Shown: positions 62,674 to 64,000 of the stretch, one piece after another
How positions within the stretch are numbered: position 1 is the stretch's first letter
Layout: each line of letters opens with the position of its first letter
NCBI GenBank assembly: GCA_050261915.1
Contig: JBLNDT010000057.1
Coordinates: 1-64,000 of the forward strand
Reading direction: 5' to 3'
Origin: UBA699 sp050261915
Lineage (GTDB): Bacteria > Bacillota > Clostridia > Clostridiales > Clostridiaceae
DNA: 64,000 bases
The notes under the pieces: model-generated
The model's database searches: none
Seen by the model: the letters and a program-made list of their open reading frames with translations, nothing else
Told to the model about the DNA's origin: nothing
Made by a program: the position numbers and the translations under genes

Positions 62674-64000
62674 TTATAAATATTTTTTTATTAATCTTTC
62701 CAATTTATCTATTTCGAAAGGTTTAATAATATAATCCTCCATACCTGAATTATTACATAACTCCATGCTTCCCGGCATTGGTTGAGGCATTGTTCCTATG
62801 ATGGGGATATGTATGCCTATACTTTTTCCCATGTGCCTTATACTTTCTGCAGTTTCAAAACTATTATGACCTGTCATATGCATATCAAGCAAAATAAGAT
62901 TTGGTCTTCTTTTGCAAAACATCTCCAAAGCTTCTTTTCCTGTAGCTGCATTTAGGATATTATAGTCCCACCTTTTGATCATTTCCGTTACTATTTTCAT
63001 ATTTATTTGGTTTTCTTCCACCACCAATATGGTTTTCGAAGCGTTATCAATATCCTCTGAGGTATGAAATTGTATATCATTAATATTCGACATAGCTGAG
63101 GTATCTAGTAATAACTCTACAATAAAAAATACTGAGGTTCCCAAATTTTCCTGATTATCCTCCACCCAAGCAATTCCATTCATCATTTTTATTATTTCCA
63201 TTGAGGTTGGATGAAGTATTTTTTCTGTTAACTCATTTTGAAATTTTACTCCCGTATCCCTTAACTCAAATTGGAGAGTTACCTTGTTGTTAACTTGGAA
63301 TATCTTATTAACATTAAGGCTTATTTCTCCTTCATTTGTATATTTGATCAAGTTATTCAGAACTTCCACAAGAATTTGATTTAAGGCCACTTCGTCACCT
63401 AATAAAGTTAAAGGTATATGTAAATCTAAATTATAATTAAATATTATTTTTCTATAATCACATATAAAAATAAACTCTTTAATTACCCTTTGAAACATAT
63501 CCTTAATATTAAATCTTTTCAAATTTAATTCACTCTGTTGCTTATCCCCCTTACAAACAGCATTACCGTCTGATATTAACCTGTCTATCATTGACATAAC
63601 ATGGCTTGAACTTTCATGTATCATTTTAATGTATTGGAGCTGTTCCGTATCCATTTTTGTTTGACTGAGAAGTTTTGCAAAAGAACAGATGCCATTTAAA
63701 GGAGTTTTAATTTCATGGCCCATATATGCTAAAAAATTATTTTTAAAATTAAGAGCATTTTCCTTTTCATTTTTTGCTCTTTCAAGTTCAATATAATTGC
63801 TCCTAAGTTCTTCTTCGGAAATAGTAAGCTCTTCTATTAGAGAGGACATCTCTCTATTTTTCTTAATATCTTCGGTAATATCTGTTACTATAACAACAAA
63901 TTTGTTAGTGCCATATGGAAATACGTCAATATTAAAATGTTTATCTTTCTCCATTAAGTATTTTTCAAAATGAATTGAATTACCATTTTGTGCACTATAC
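62674..64000 (-). CDS. Hybrid sensor protein: PAS end, histidine kinase-type module and receiver (cut by the right edge)
   Basis: The frame stays open to the edge of the window, so the true start is beyond it; the visible part is 442 codons. Order: the end of a PAS domain (FPYGTNKFVVIVTDITED), a coiled-coil, the phosphoacceptor helix FLAYMGHEIKTPLNG, an ATPase domain and a receiver with LLDMHMTG (phosphoacceptor Asp) and the conserved Lys in IIKPFEI. The ATP-binding part is unusual: RDTGVKF stands where DTGxGI is expected, and the GLGL box appears missing. It may be a degenerate kinase, acting as a phosphatase or a phosphorelay acceptor. Confidence 0.85.
   Translation of the reverse strand, partial: YSAQNGNSIHFEKYLMEKDKHFNIDVFPYGTNKFVVIVTDITEDIKKNREMSSLIEELTISEEELRSNYIELERAKNEKENALNFKNNFLAYMGHEIKTPLNGICSFAKLLSQTKMDTEQLQYIKMIHESSSHVMSMIDRLISDGNAVCKGDKQQSELNLKRFNIKDMFQRVIKEFIFICDYRKIIFNYNLDLHIPLTLLGDEVALNQILVEVLNNLIKYTNEGEISLNVNKIFQVNNKVTLQFELRDTGVKFQNELTEKILHPTSMEIIKMMNGIAWVEDNQENLGTSVFFIVELLLDTSAMSNINDIQFHTSEDIDNASKTILVVEENQINMKIVTEMIKRWDYNILNAATGKEALEMFCKRRPNLILLDMHMTGHNSFETAESIRHMGKSIGIHIPIIGTMPQPMPGSMELCNNSGMEDYIIKPFEIDKLERLIKKYL

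Overview
The window is low-GC Firmicute DNA and most resembles Clostridium sensu stricto. The evidence is AT-rich intergenic DNA, strong purine-rich ribosome binding sites, a Spo0M-type sporulation protein, oxygen-sensitive Fe-S and molybdenum enzymes, and a 2-hydroxyacyl-CoA dehydratase-type reductase. At the left edge is the 5' end of a 16S rRNA gene that reads out of the window, with its promoter. I found no insertion sequences, prophage genes, tRNAs or CRISPR arrays. Most genes are on the minus strand.

Layout. 0.5-10.3 kb: undecaprenyl-diphosphatase, ATP-type PEP carboxykinase, mannose-6-phosphate isomerase, an EamA transporter, a TPR membrane protein, a CapA-like protein and the MurT/GatD pair that amidates lipid II. 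10.3-15.5 kb: an apparent operon of two paralogous XRE-TPR regulators followed by ClpB. 15.6-24.7 kb: a small YtxH-like protein, RNase H with a viroplasmin domain, a DUF1232 protein, an FtsH-like protease, a frameshifted rhomboid gene, an HD-GYP protein, YitT, a Fur-family regulator and two proteins I do not recognise. 24.7-28.1 kb: a cupin-PocR-AraC regulator and IlvD.

28.2-42.7 kb is the most interesting region. A molybdenum-hydroxylase-type aldehyde oxidoreductase is embedded in a leftward gene train. The train also encodes a MoeA-like protein, a dicluster/flavin/HdrB-like fusion, a zinc-ribbon protein, a methyltransferase, a C-GCAxxG-C-C protein, an AMP-dependent ligase, XdhC, a nucleotidyltransferase-HD fusion and two histidine phosphatases, and it ends with a sigma-54 activator. 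Three sigma-54 (-24/-12) promoter matches lie at the head of the train, before the last phosphatase and before the activator. Two of them have GATAC/GTATC-type half-sites about 45-110 bp upstream. A fourth match lies just outside, at 43.76 kb, and points into a hairpin element whose only other copy is inside the train. I read this as one sigma-54 regulon that makes, matures or uses a specialised molybdenum enzyme, perhaps with an RNA component.

42.9-52.6 kb: Spo0M, a lactonase-like metallo-hydrolase, a thioesterase, a minimal SufCB pair, a double-cubane-type reductase, an MFS exporter, DUF1294, an unknown protein, chorismate mutase and a DUF4153 protein. 52.6-60.8 kb: a polyamine transporter (PotA, PotB and a fused PotC-PotD), DUF1003, an SsuABC/NMT1-type transporter led by a TM1266-like regulator, and a DUF5317-like protein. 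60.9-64 kb: an amino-acid permease controlled by a T-box riboswitch, and a hybrid histidine kinase cut by the right edge.
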